DNA from: CALMEH01 sp031409875
GTDB lineage: Bacteria > Acidobacteriota > Blastocatellia > Pyrinomonadales > Pyrinomonadaceae
Assembly (NCBI GenBank): GCA_031409875.1
Contig: JANNYB010000015.1
Coordinates: 1 to 64,000, forward strand
Direction of reading: 5' to 3'
DNA: 64,000 nucleotides
Part shown: positions 23,224-32,568 of the stretch, in pieces
Layout: each line of letters opens with the position of its first letter
How positions within the stretch are numbered: the first letter of the stretch is position 1
Program-made: the position numbers and the translations under genes
Notes under the pieces: generated by a model
Told to the model about the DNA's origin: nothing
Databases searched by the model: none
Seen by the model: only the letters and a program-made list of their open reading frames with translations

Positions 23224-26200
23224 GTGAGCGAAAAAGTAACGAATTTAAGCGAATATATTGCCGAAAATTTCGGCGCGAATGCAAGTTATGTCGAAGGTTT
23301 GTTGAGCCGTTACAAGGCTGATCCGAATTCGGTTGACGAATCTTGGCGGACGTTTTTTAAAGACCTTTTGAGCGGCGCGTCGCCGTTTGAAAGCGGCAAC
23401 GGGCAAAGTGTGACGCAACCCGTTCAAAAAGCGGAAACATCCGAAACGCCTGTGAAAAAGCAGGTTTCGATTGCGCTCGGCTCGGACATCGAAGTTAAGC
23501 CGATAACGGGCGTGGCGAAAAAAATCGTCGAAAATATGGAGCAGAGTTTGTCTGTTCCGACCGCGACGACGTTTCGCAATTTGCCTGTCAAAATTTTAGA
23601 AGAAAACCGCCGAATTATTAACGAACACCTGCAATCATCGGGGCGCGGCAAGGTTTCTTTTACGCATTTGATTGCGTGGGCAATCATCAAAGCGTTGAAA
23701 ATTTATCCGCAAATGAATGTCGGTTACGGATTTATAAATAATGCGCCTTCGCGTCTGCAACACGATTCGGTCAATCTCGGCATTGCGATTGATATTGAGA
23801 AAAAAGACGGTTCACGAAATCTTTTAGTGCCGAATATTAAAGAGTCAGACAAGATGAATTTTGCCGAATTTTTCGCGGGTTATAATCAAACGGTTAAAAA
23901 AGCGCGTGACGGAAAATTAGAAATTCCTGATTTTCAAGGCACAACAATTTCGCTGACAAATCCGGGAACGCTCGGAACTGTCGCGTCAAATCCGCGCCTT
24001 ATGGCTGGGCAATCGGCGATTATTGCGACCGGCGCGATTGAATATCCGGCGGAATATCAAGCGATGACTGCCGGTGCGCTTTCGATGCTCGGCATCAGCA
24101 AAATTATTACGATAACTTCGACTTACGATCACCGCGTTATTCAAGGCGCAGAATCGGGTTTGTTTCTTGCAAAAATGCACGAATTTATTGTCGGTCAACA
24201 TAATTTTTACGAAGAAATCTTTACGGATTTGGAGTTAAATTATCCGCCGATGCGTTGGGCGCAAGATTATAATCCGTCGCTTTTCGGCTCTGACCGCGCC
24301 AGCGAACAGGCGGAAAAACAGGCGAATGTTTTGCAGTTAATCAATGCGTATCGGATTCGCGGACATCTTTTGGCGGACATTGATCCGCTCAATATGACTT
24401 CGCATCACGCTTCGGAACTCGACCTCGAAAATTTCGGTTTGACAATTTGGGATTTAGACCGCGAATTTATCACGGGCGGACTTCACGGCGAAAAAACCGC
24501 GACTTTGCGGCGTATTTTGGACATTTTGCGTAAAGCGTATTGCGGCAAAGTCGGCATCGAATATCGCCATATTCAATCGAAGGAAGAAAAAGATTGGATT
24601 CGCAATCAGGTGCGCGAACATTTCGTTGACATCGAACCGTTATCAAACGAAACGAAAAAAGAACTTTTGCAAAAGCTCATCGAAGCCGAACAATTTGAGC
24701 AGTTTTTGCATAAAAAATATCTCGGACAAAAACGCTTTTCGCTCGAAGGTTGCGAAACGGTAATTCCGATGCTCGATCAATTAGTCGAAGGCGCGTCGGC
24801 TGCCGGAGTTGACGAAATTTTTCTGGGAATGGCGCATCGCGGGCGTTTGAATGTGCTTTCAAACATCATTGATTATTCGATGGCGGAGCGCATTTTTACG
24901 ATTTTTGAGGGAACATCACACCCAAGTTTCCCTGCCGATGAAGGCGACGTAAAATATCATCAAGGCGCAATCAGCAAACGGCAAACCAAAGCCGGAAAAG
25001 ACATATTGATTCAGCTTTCGTGTAATCCGTCGCACCTCGAATTTGTTAATCCGGTCGTCGAAGGAATGACTCGCGCACGTCAAGACGAACTTCGCAACGG
25101 TCAGCAAAAAAATCGTGAAGAAGTAATTGACCTCGTTTTGCCCGTTTTGATGCACGGCGACGCGGCTTTTGCCGGACAAGGAACGGTGATGGAAACTCTG
25201 CAATTAGCGAATTTAACAGGTTATCGCACCGGCGGAACGATTCATCTCGTCATCAATAATCAAATCGGTTTCACGACTTCGCCTGAAGCCTCGCGCTCGT
25301 CAATTTATTCGACGGACGCGGCACAAATCACGCAAACGCCGATTTTTCACATCAACGGCGACGATCCCGAAGCCGCGTTTCGTGTGATTCAAATTTCGTT
25401 GGCTTACCGCCAAGAATATAACAAAGATGTCGTGCTTGATCTTGTCGGATTCAGACGTTTGGGACACAACGAAGGCGACGAACCGAGCTACACGCAACCG
25501 CTGATGTATGCGCGTGTCAAAGCGCATCCGGGAACGCGACATCTTTACGCGCAACAACTTATTCGTGAATCGGTAATCACCGAAGAAGATTTGAAACAGA
25601 TGACCGATTCGGTTGTCGCAAAATACGAAGGAATTCTGGTAAGAGCCAAACAAATCGCTACGGAAAACCCGAAACGTGCCGAACTTGCCGCGCCGATTTT
25701 CGACGAAGACGGCTCGAATGTTTTGGAAACGCCGATTTCCGCCGAAACTTTAAAACAAGTTTCGGAAAAAATTTCGCTCGTGCCGGACGGTTTTCAAATC
25801 AATCCGAAAATGGTTGGACAATTAGCCCGACGCGCAAAAATGGGAGCGGGCGAAGTGCCGATGGATTGGGGATTTGCCGAAGCAATTTCAATCGGTTCGC
25901 TGGTTTTGGACGGTTTTCCCGTGCGCCTCAGCGGACAAGATTCAGGGCGCGGAACTTTTTCGCATCGCCACGCTTCGATGTATGACGCACGAACGGGCGA
26001 ACGCTGGTCGCCGCTGACGGAATTAAGAAACGACACAAATCCGGCAGCGCGATTTTACGTTTTCGACAGTTCGCTTTCGGAGCAAGGCGTTCTCGGTTTT
26101 GAATACGGTTATTCGGTCATCGCGCAAAATGATTTGGTGATGTGGGAAGCGCAATTCGGCGATTTTTCCAACGGCGCACAAGTTATAATTGACCAATATA

Positions 26201-26961
26201 TTTCGTCTTCGGAAGATAAATGGCAACAAAAATGTCGTTTGGTGATGTTGCTTCCGCACGGTTTTGAAGGTCAAGGTCCCGAACATTCATCGGCGCGTCT
26301 CGAAAGATTTTTACAACTTTGCGCGGAAAATAATCTGCAAGTTTGTTATCCGACAACTCCGGCACAGTATTTTCATCTTTTGAGAAGACAAGTTAAACAA
26401 GACATCGTGCGTCCGCTTATCGTGATGACACCAAAGAGTTTATTGCGTCTGCCGGCGGCGAGTTCGATGGTTGACGAATTGACAAATGGCGGATTTAACG
26501 CAGTTTTGGATGACCGCCGCGTGAAAGACAAATCGAAAGTCAAACGCATTATTTTATGTTCGGGCAAAGTTTTTTATGATTTGGAAGTTGGACGCGCTGA
26601 TGCGGACGACGACCGTGTGGCAATTATTCGGCTCGAACAATTTTATCCGTTCCCGAAAGCGCGGATTCAAGAAATTTTTGCTTCTTATCCGAATGCCAAA
26701 CAGGTTTTTTGGACACAGGAAGAACCGCAAAATATGGGCGGCTGGACTTTTGTCGAAAATCGTCTGCGCGAAATTGTCGGCGAAAAATCTCTGCGATACG
26801 TCGGCAGAACCGCTTCGGCTTCGCCCGCCACGGGAAGCTACGCGATTCACAATCTCGAACAAGAAAAAATTGTTCACGATTCGCTGATTGAAGATTCGGA
26901 CGAAATTTCAGCCGCTTCGACTGCCGAAGTTGCTGAAAAACTCGCTCCGGCAGGCGCGTAA
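23224..26961 (+). CDS. kgd: Kgd-type 2-oxoglutarate dehydrogenase E1 fused to E2 catalytic domain
   Basis: This is a large thiamine-diphosphate enzyme (1245 residues) acting on 2-oxoglutarate in the TCA cycle. Residues 1-50 are the E1 N-terminal segment (NLSEYIAENFGANASYVEGL). Residues about 80-330 are the E2 succinyltransferase catalytic domain with TYDHRVIQGAESG. From about 370 the E1 body follows: IRGHLLADIDPL, GMAHRGRLNVL, HGDAAFAGQGTVMETLQL (ThDP region), DLVGFRRLGHNEGDEPSYTQ. No lipoyl domain is present, as in actinobacterial Kgd, which works with a separate E2/E3. It starts with GTG. This plan is described mainly from Actinobacteria. Confidence 0.94.
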   Translation: MSEKVTNLSEYIAENFGANASYVEGLLSRYKADPNSVDESWRTFFKDLLSGASPFESGNGQSVTQPVQKAETSETPVKKQVSIALGSDIEVKPITGVAKKIVENMEQSLSVPTATTFRNLPVKILEENRRIINEHLQSSGRGKVSFTHLIAWAIIKALKIYPQMNVGYGFINNAPSRLQHDSVNLGIAIDIEKKDGSRNLLVPNIKESDKMNFAEFFAGYNQTVKKARDGKLEIPDFQGTTISLTNPGTLGTVASNPRLMAGQSAIIATGAIEYPAEYQAMTAGALSMLGISKIITITSTYDHRVIQGAESGLFLAKMHEFIVGQHNFYEEIFTDLELNYPPMRWAQDYNPSLFGSDRASEQAEKQANVLQLINAYRIRGHLLADIDPLNMTSHHASELDLENFGLTIWDLDREFITGGLHGEKTATLRRILDILRKAYCGKVGIEYRHIQSKEEKDWIRNQVREHFVDIEPLSNETKKELLQKLIEAEQFEQFLHKKYLGQKRFSLEGCETVIPMLDQLVEGASAAGVDEIFLGMAHRGRLNVLSNIIDYSMAERIFTIFEGTSHPSFPADEGDVKYHQGAISKRQTKAGKDILIQLSCNPSHLEFVNPVVEGMTRARQDELRNGQQKNREEVIDLVLPVLMHGDAAFAGQGTVMETLQLANLTGYRTGGTIHLVINNQIGFTTSPEASRSSIYSTDAAQITQTPIFHINGDDPEAAFRVIQISLAYRQEYNKDVVLDLVGFRRLGHNEGDEPSYTQPLMYARVKAHPGTRHLYAQQLIRESVITEEDLKQMTDSVVAKYEGILVRAKQIATENPKRAELAAPIFDEDGSNVLETPISAETLKQVSEKISLVPDGFQINPKMVGQLARRAKMGAGEVPMDWGFAEAISIGSLVLDGFPVRLSGQDSGRGTFSHRHASMYDARTGERWSPLTELRNDTNPAARFYVFDSSLSEQGVLGFEYGYSVIAQNDLVMWEAQFGDFSNGAQVIIDQYISSSEDKWQQKCRLVMLLPHGFEGQGPEHSSARLERFLQLCAENNLQVCYPTTPAQYFHLLRRQVKQDIVRPLIVMTPKSLLRLPAASSMVDELTNGGFNAVLDDRRVKDKSKVKRIILCSGKVFYDLEVGRADADDDRVAIIRLEQFYPFPKARIQEIFASYPNAKQVFWTQEEPQNMGGWTFVENRLREIVGEKSLRYVGRTASASPATGSYAIHNLEQEKIVHDSLIEDSDEISAASTAEVAEKLAPAGA

Positions 26962-27022
26962 AATTTGGACTTTGGGCTTTGATTATTCAAACAGCAAAAA
27001 CCAAAGTCCATCAAATTAAATT

Positions 27023-27910
27023 ATGAACAAACGTCAAACTGTCTGGCTGATTACCAGATTAATCGGAGTTTATTTTGCTTATTGGGCAATCGTCAGCATT
27101 TTGAGTCTTGTCGGCGCGATTTATGCTTACAGTTCTCTGCCGTCTGCGCCGAAAACTCCGAACAAGCAAACCATCGAAGTCAACGGCATCAGTATTCCGA
27201 CGACTGCGCCGCGTGCCAATCAAGCCAATTCGAACACGCTCGGCGTGGAGAATTCGGCAGACAAAGCCAAAAGTGATGCGATGAAGGAAGTTCTTTGGCA
27301 ATTGTTTTTGACCATAATTTACGGCGGAATCAGTTTTTATCTTATCCGCAACGGCAAAATGTTATTCTCGACTTTAGCCCGTGAAGAATTGACGGACGAA
27401 ACCGAAGAAATCGCTTATTCGACTTCTGCCGACTCGAAAGAAAAAGTTGTTACATCGCTCGACCTTTCGCCAAGTCCGCCGAGCAAAAAAGAAGAAGTTA
27501 CTTCGCTAAATCTTTCCGAATATGTTCCGAAATCACAACAACTTGCGCCGCCGATTGTCGAAATCGATCCGTTAAAAGAAGAAATTTCTGCGCCGATTGA
27601 TGTTGAGAAAGAACCGATTGAATTTGTAGAAACGCCACCGCAAATCGAACAAAACGAATTTGTAAATCAGCCGTTTTATGCCGATGAGCAACCGACTTTA
27701 ATCAGACAAATCGAACCGATTTCGGAAGAAGAACCGCTCGAACTTATCGAACCGCCGATTGTCGAAGAAACCGCGAAAAAACGGGTGAGAAAAGTTAAAG
27801 AAATCGCGCCGCCGGAAACCGTTTCGGTAATTGATGAGCAACCAAACGAAACGCCTTTGCCGTCTGATATTTCGGCTGATTTGCCTTCGGAAGAAAAGCG
27901 TTCAGAGTAA
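27023..27910 (+). CDS. Membrane protein with long acidic Pro-rich tail
   Basis: The product has 295 residues. Two hydrophobic segments (about 12-38 and 88-113) flank a periplasmic loop; the remaining 180 residues are a cytoplasmic, acidic and Pro/Glu-rich tail (PPIVEIDPLKEEISAPIDVE), low in complexity. No named family is recognised. It follows kgd by 61 bases on the same strand. The final residues (KRSE) and the stop codon fall in the arm of a downstream palindrome (27900-27965). Confidence 0.75.
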   Translation: MNKRQTVWLITRLIGVYFAYWAIVSILSLVGAIYAYSSLPSAPKTPNKQTIEVNGISIPTTAPRANQANSNTLGVENSADKAKSDAMKEVLWQLFLTIIYGGISFYLIRNGKMLFSTLAREELTDETEEIAYSTSADSKEKVVTSLDLSPSPPSKKEEVTSLNLSEYVPKSQQLAPPIVEIDPLKEEISAPIDVEKEPIEFVETPPQIEQNEFVNQPFYADEQPTLIRQIEPISEEEPLELIEPPIVEETAKKRVRKVKEIAPPETVSVIDEQPNETPLPSDISADLPSEEKRSE

Positions 27911-27965
27911 CGCATTTCTGCGCGAAGTCCGCGCAGACTAATCGCCTGAAGGCGATACTCTGAAC
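27900..27965. repeat. Palindrome overlapping the stop codon of the 27023 gene
   Basis: Outer arms GTTCAGAGTA (27900-27909) and TACTCTGAAC (27956-27965) enclose two further hairpins (CTGCGCG/CGCGCAG; ATCGCC/GGCGAT). The TAA stop is part of the left arm. It ends 9 bases before the next gene. Confidence 0.85.
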
Positions 27966-27974
27966 ATTAAAACT

Positions 27975-29090
27975 ATGTCAAGAAAAATTTTAACCATCGC
28001 TTTAGCCTTTGTTTTGGGCATTTTTGCGCTTTCCGTTTTTCAAAAAACTACGGTTCACAGCCAAACATTAAAAACAAATCCGACCGTAAAAAAATCGGAC
28101 TCGATAACGATTGCCGCCGTCGGCGACATTATGCTCGGTTCGACTTCGATTAACGATACGTTTTTGCCGCCAAACGACGGAATTGATATGTTGAAAGGAG
28201 TTACGCCGATTTTGTCTTCTGCTGACATTGCTTTCGGAAATCTCGAAGGTCCGATGCTCGAAGGCGGAAAAACCTCGAAATGTTCACCGAAATCAACGCG
28301 CTGTTTTGCTTTTCGTGTGCCGACGCACTACGGAAAATATTTGAAAGATGCAGGTTTCGATGTTTTGAGTTTGGCAAATAATCACGCCGCCGATTTTGGC
28401 GACTTCGGACTCGAAAGCACGCGAAAAACGCTCGACGAACTCGGCATCAAACACGCCGGAAGCGATAAATTCGGGCTTGCAACCGTAATCGTCGAATCGA
28501 AAGGCAAAAAAATCGCGTTCATCGGATTCGCGCATAACAACATCGTGCCGAATGTTAATGATTTGGCATTTGCGAAACAATTAGTCGAAGAAGCCAACAA
28601 AAAAGCCGATATTGTTGTCGTTTCATTTCACGGCGGGTCAGAAGGTCCGACAGCCCAGCGCGTTCCAAATAAAACGGAAGTTTTTGCGGGACAAACACGC
28701 GGAAATTTGCCGTTATTTTCAAAAACCGTGATTGATGCGGGCGCAGATTTGGTTCTCGGACACGGTCCGCACGTTTTGCGCGGAATGGAAATTTACAAAG
28801 ATCGTCTCGTGGTTTATTCGATGGGAAATTTTGCGACTTATGGAATGTTTCGCCTCGAAAATGAAACCGCGCTGACGGCGATTTTTGAAATAAAACTCGC
28901 TTTGGACGGAAAATTTGTCAGCGGCAAAATCCACGGCGGAACGCAACCGGGCAAAGGCGGACCCGTTTTGGATAATTCGGGCGATGCAACCCGAAAATTG
29001 CGCGAACTTTCAACCGCCGATTTTCCGACAACTGCGCCGAAAATCAACGACGACGGAACTTTTACGCCGCAAATGCAAATTTCAAAATAA
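27975..29090 (+). CDS. CapA-like metallophosphatase (PGA_cap family), copy 1
   Basis: This is a CapA-type calcineurin-like phosphoesterase, 371 residues, exported (signal about 1-30, MSRKILTIALAFVLGIFALS). Motifs are AAVGDIMLGST, GNLEGPM, LANNHAADFGDFG, VVSFHGG and GHGPHVLRGMEIYKDRLVVY, with the metal-binding Asp, Asn and His residues visible. Family members act in poly-gamma-glutamate capsule export or as outer-cell phosphoesterases; the function here is inference. The next gene is a close paralog with the same motif order. Confidence 0.88.
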   Translation: MSRKILTIALAFVLGIFALSVFQKTTVHSQTLKTNPTVKKSDSITIAAVGDIMLGSTSINDTFLPPNDGIDMLKGVTPILSSADIAFGNLEGPMLEGGKTSKCSPKSTRCFAFRVPTHYGKYLKDAGFDVLSLANNHAADFGDFGLESTRKTLDELGIKHAGSDKFGLATVIVESKGKKIAFIGFAHNNIVPNVNDLAFAKQLVEEANKKADIVVVSFHGGSEGPTAQRVPNKTEVFAGQTRGNLPLFSKTVIDAGADLVLGHGPHVLRGMEIYKDRLVVYSMGNFATYGMFRLENETALTAIFEIKLALDGKFVSGKIHGGTQPGKGGPVLDNSGDATRKLRELSTADFPTTAPKINDDGTFTPQMQISK

Positions 29091-29108
29091 ACGCCACAAC
29101 GCGTTTTA

Positions 29109-29203
29109 ATCTATCAGTTATCAGCTATCAGTTATCAGCTATTTCGGAGAAAAAAGTCTTACTTTCGGAATAGCTGATAGCTAATAACTGATAGCTGATA
29201 GAT
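29109..29203. repeat. Palindrome with TATCAGT/TATCAGC heptamer arms
   Basis: Left arm 29109-29143 has four to five tandem TATCAGT/C units; right arm 29169-29203 is the inverse with a few changes. Together they make a 35-bp stem. It lies between the two CapA-like genes. Confidence 0.85.
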
Positions 29204-29301
29204 TTTTTTCTGCTTTGAATAAATTTCACAGTTGAAGGACAAACGCAATTCGATTATACTTGCGTCATTCATTCTTGATTAAAAACGGAAAAATTAAAAT
29301 C

Positions 29302-30423
29302 GTGATAAAAAACCCCTTGTTCTTTTTAACTTTGTCTTTGTGTCTTTGCGTCTTATCGGGCTGTCCTTCAAAACCTTCGGGCAATGAAACAGTTAATTCA
29401 ACAAATCAAAATTCTGCATCATCAAACAATGCAAAATCAACAAATACCGAGCCGATAACAATCGCGGCGGGCGGCGATATTATGATGGGTTCGCCGTTTC
29501 CGAATGCTTCGCGGATGCCGCCGAATGATGGCGCGGACACTTTCAAAGCCGTCGCTTCGATTTTCCAATCTGCCGACATTGCTTTCGGCAATCTCGAAGG
29601 TCCGATGGCGGACGGCGGAGTTTCGGCAAAATGTGGCGCGGGTTCGAGCAATTGCTACGCTTTTCGGATGCCGACGCATTACGCTAAATATTTGAAAGAC
29701 GCAGGTTTTGACATTATGAGTGTCGCAAATAATCACGCTTCGGACTTCGGCGATGCCGGACGCGCTTCGACTCGCAAAGCTCTCGACGGACAAGGCATCA
29801 AACACGCCGGAAGCGACAAAGAACAATTTGCAATGACGATTGTCGAAGCCAAAGGCAAAAAAATCGCGTTCATCGGTTTTGCCACAAACAGCGTTTCGCC
29901 GAACGTCAACGATTTGGATTTAGCGAAAAAATTGGTTCAAGAAGCCGATAAAAAAGCTGATATTGTCGTTGTATCATTTCACGGCGGCGCGGAAGGCACG
30001 AGCAACGTGCGCGTTCTGCCACGCAACGAAATCTTTTTCGGCGAATCGCGCGGAAATCTGCCGTTATTTTCAAAAACCGTGATTGACGCAGGCGCGGATT
30101 TGGTTCTCGGACACGGTCCGCACGTTCTTCGCGCAATGGAAATTTACAAAGATCGTCTAGTCGTTTATTCGCTCGGAAATTTCGCCACTTACGGCTGGTT
30201 CGGACTTTCGGGCGGAACTGCCGAAACGCTTGTTTTGGAAGTAAAAATTGATGCGGAAGGCAAGTTTATAAGCGGAAAAATTAACCCGTTTGTCTTGCGC
30301 GACAAAGGAATTTTGACCGAAGACAAATCAAATTCCGCAACCAAAACACTGCGCCGGCTTTCGCAATTAGATTTCCCGAATACCGCGCCAAAAATCGCCG
30401 ATGACGGAAGTATTACGAAATAA
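29302..30423 (+). CDS. CapA-like metallophosphatase lipoprotein, copy 2
   Basis: The product has about 373 residues and is a close paralog of the previous gene (AAGGDIMMGS, GNLEGPMADGG, VANNHASDFGDAG, VVSFHGGAEG, GHGPHVLRAMEIYKDRLVVY). It differs in having a lipoprotein signal (CLCVLSGCPS), so it is probably anchored at a membrane surface while copy 1 is soluble. GTG at 29302 is my preferred start; a TTG at 29260 would add 14 residues. The two genes look like a tandem duplication, now separated by a palindrome. Confidence 0.86.
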   Translation: MIKNPLFFLTLSLCLCVLSGCPSKPSGNETVNSTNQNSASSNNAKSTNTEPITIAAGGDIMMGSPFPNASRMPPNDGADTFKAVASIFQSADIAFGNLEGPMADGGVSAKCGAGSSNCYAFRMPTHYAKYLKDAGFDIMSVANNHASDFGDAGRASTRKALDGQGIKHAGSDKEQFAMTIVEAKGKKIAFIGFATNSVSPNVNDLDLAKKLVQEADKKADIVVVSFHGGAEGTSNVRVLPRNEIFFGESRGNLPLFSKTVIDAGADLVLGHGPHVLRAMEIYKDRLVVYSLGNFATYGWFGLSGGTAETLVLEVKIDAEGKFISGKINPFVLRDKGILTEDKSNSATKTLRRLSQLDFPNTAPKIADDGSITK

Positions 30424-30440
30424 CTTTCATCAGACAGCTT

Positions 30441-30497
30441 CTAAAATCCGATGCGGCGCAGCAAATCCTGAAAGCGCGGGTCGTCTCGCAGATTTCT
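30441..30497 (-). pseudogene. Fossil C-terminus of a second TPR regulator
   Basis: Minus strand, about 18 codons and TAG: NLRDDPRFQDLLRRIGF. This is the usual C-terminal signature of the winged-helix/TPR protein family. The live gene upstream (30545-32461) ends with a similar but different tail (DPQFIEILRSANF), so this is either a leftover of a tandem paralog or the original tail displaced by the 30504-30556 palindrome. Confidence 0.55.
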
Positions 30498-30503
30498 AGG
30501 TGA

Positions 30504-30556
30504 GGCAAATTTTTAGAAATGACCAGATACCGCTCCGGTCATTTCTAAAAATTTGC
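30504..30556. repeat. Palindrome carrying the stop codon of the winged-helix/TPR gene
   Basis: Arms GCAAATTTTTAGAAATGACC and its inverse (20 bp perfect) surround a 13-base loop. The TAG of the minus-strand gene lies in one arm, so the last residues (ANF) are encoded by the element. Confidence 0.85.
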
Positions 30557-32461
30557 GCTCCGTAAGATTTCGATAAACTGCGGGTCGGCGCGGACGCTGT
30601 CAAAGTTTGTGCTGACTTTTAGCAGAATTATATTATTGTCATGTTCGGCGACGGCTTTTCGTAAGTAATCAAAGGCTTTTTCACGTTCATTTAACCCGAG
30701 GTAAACAACGGCGAAATGATACGGCGAAACAGACTTTTCTTTTGCTGTTTCATAAAGTTCTGCTAAAATTTTTCGCGCTTCCGCTTCATTTCCCGTCTTT
30801 CCGTAAAGACATCCCAAATCGGCTTTCAAAAATGCACTGTCATTTGCGGCGAGAATTTTTCGGTAAAGCTCGAACGCTTCCGTTTCTCTTCCCATTCTGA
30901 ACAGAGCGCGGACTCTATAACTCTGCGCCATGAGGAAATTCGCATCCATTTCCAAAACTTTGTCGGTAACTTCCAAAGTCTTTTCAAATTGGCGCGAAAT
31001 CAGATACGGCAAAGCCAGTGCGTTGTTGGTTGAAGGCGAAGTCGGGTCGAGTTCGATGGCTTTCTGCATTTGCGCCAAACTCTCGTCGGTGCGATTCTGA
31101 AAAGCCAAAAATTCGCCATACCATTGCCGCGTCGTTGGATGATTCGGGTTTAGTTCGATGGCGCGAAGATACGATTTTTCCGCGCCGTTCCAATCAAAAT
31201 CATATTGCGATTGAACGTAAGCCAGCACGGTGTAGGCTTCGGCGAGTTCGCCATCAATCTCCAATGCACGATTCGCCGCAACGCGGGCTTTCGGCAATGC
31301 TTCTTTGTCCCGAACAACCGCGTAAGCCGGATAGATCGCATAAGTTTCGGCGAGTCCGGCGTAGGCATTTGCGAAATTCGCGTCAATTTCGACGGCGCGT
31401 TTGAAATGCGTAATGGCGCGGTTCAAATCGTCCGATGAACGCTTGTTCCAAAAAAATCGTCCGAGCAAATATTCTTGATAAGCCTGTGCGTTTTCTGTTC
31501 CTCGCCGCTCAAAGCGTTGACGTTCAGTCGGGTCTAGCCGCACCGCCAGAGATTGAACCACTTTTTGACTAATCGAATCCTGCACAGCGAAGATATTTGT
31601 AAATTTATCATCGAATGTTTCTGCCCACAGCGTCGCGCCGTCCGACACGCGAACCAGTTGAACCGTAACTCGAATGTTTTCGTCAATCTTCTGCACGCGC
31701 CCGATGATAATTGCTTCGACATCCAATTCACTGCCGATTTTTTTCGGGTCGGGTGAAGCGTCCGAGTATTTCAAGACCGCTCTGTTCGGGCGCACAACAA
31801 TCGTTTTGATGTTGCTGAGCTTTGAAATTAAAACTTCCGAAAGACCTTGACCGAGATATTCTTCATCCGTTTTCACGCCGATATTTGTGAAAGGCAAAAT
31901 AGCGATTGTTTTTATCTCACTTACGGTCGCCGCAGGTTTTGATTTTGGATAAAACCAATAAACGCCAAACGCAATCAGCAAAACTAGCGGAACAGCGAGC
32001 CATTTCAATTTTGGATTTCGGATTTCGGATTGTGGATTTGAATCTGGAATTTGGAATTTGGAATCCGGAATCTTTGGAGAAGTATCCGATAAAAAACTTT
32101 CTTCCAATATCTCGTCTTCCGAATGAATTTCTTTGACCGGAGCAATAAATTGATACCCGCGATTCGGCGCGGTCAAGATAAAACGCGGCTCTTTCGTGTT
32201 TTCGCCAAGCGTTTTCCGCAAAACAAAAATCGTTTGCGAAAGATTTGATTCTTCGACAAACGAATTGCCCCAAACCGTGTCGAGCAGTTCGTTCTTCGTC
32301 AAAATTTGTCCTCTGTTTTGGATAAAAAAAAGCAGAAGTTCGACGGCTTTCGGCGTGAGCGGCACAAGTTCATCCGATTCGCGGCGGAAAAGGCGATGAC
32401 TTTTCGCGTCCAAACGAAATTCTTCAAACTCGTAAATCTTTGATTCCGAAAGCTCAATCAT
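30545..32461 (-). CDS. Winged-helix DNA-binding, TolB-like and TPR membrane regulator
   Basis: The product has 638 residues. The N-terminal winged helix of the OmpR/CadC output type (about 8-105: LTPKAVELLLFFIQNRGQIL then TKNELLDTVWG) is followed by a membrane helix (about 150-172, LKWLAVPLVLLIAFGVYWFY), a TolB-like segment (IKTIAILPFTNIGVKTDEEY, about 183-320) and TPR repeats (about 330-600). This is a common Acidobacteriota one-component regulator. A heptamer-derived insert (KIPDSKFQIPDSN) lies between the DNA-binding domain and the membrane helix. It is divergent from the delta-60 protein gene at 32569, a possible target. Confidence 0.9.
   Translation of the reverse strand: MIELSESKIYEFEEFRLDAKSHRLFRRESDELVPLTPKAVELLLFFIQNRGQILTKNELLDTVWGNSFVEESNLSQTIFVLRKTLGENTKEPRFILTAPNRGYQFIAPVKEIHSEDEILEESFLSDTSPKIPDSKFQIPDSNPQSEIRNPKLKWLAVPLVLLIAFGVYWFYPKSKPAATVSEIKTIAILPFTNIGVKTDEEYLGQGLSEVLISKLSNIKTIVVRPNRAVLKYSDASPDPKKIGSELDVEAIIIGRVQKIDENIRVTVQLVRVSDGATLWAETFDDKFTNIFAVQDSISQKVVQSLAVRLDPTERQRFERRGTENAQAYQEYLLGRFFWNKRSSDDLNRAITHFKRAVEIDANFANAYAGLAETYAIYPAYAVVRDKEALPKARVAANRALEIDGELAEAYTVLAYVQSQYDFDWNGAEKSYLRAIELNPNHPTTRQWYGEFLAFQNRTDESLAQMQKAIELDPTSPSTNNALALPYLISRQFEKTLEVTDKVLEMDANFLMAQSYRVRALFRMGRETEAFELYRKILAANDSAFLKADLGCLYGKTGNEAEARKILAELYETAKEKSVSPYHFAVVYLGLNEREKAFDYLRKAVAEHDNNIILLKVSTNFDSVRADPQFIEILRSANF
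32007..32065. repeat. In-frame heptamer repeat inside the winged-helix/TPR gene
   Basis: Tandem TTGGAAT/TTCGGAT-type heptamers encode, on the minus strand, KIPDSKFQIPDSNPQ before the membrane helix. The peptide nearly matches that encoded at 19339-19377 in an unrelated protein. Confidence 0.78.
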
Positions 32462-32568
32462 AAATTTTGATAAATTTTGAGAACTTTTGATTCTAGTTTT
32501 GAAGATTTTTGAAGTCAGGTCAAGCCAAACTCGTCATATCAGATTTTTATTTCGAGGAGATTTGGAAG

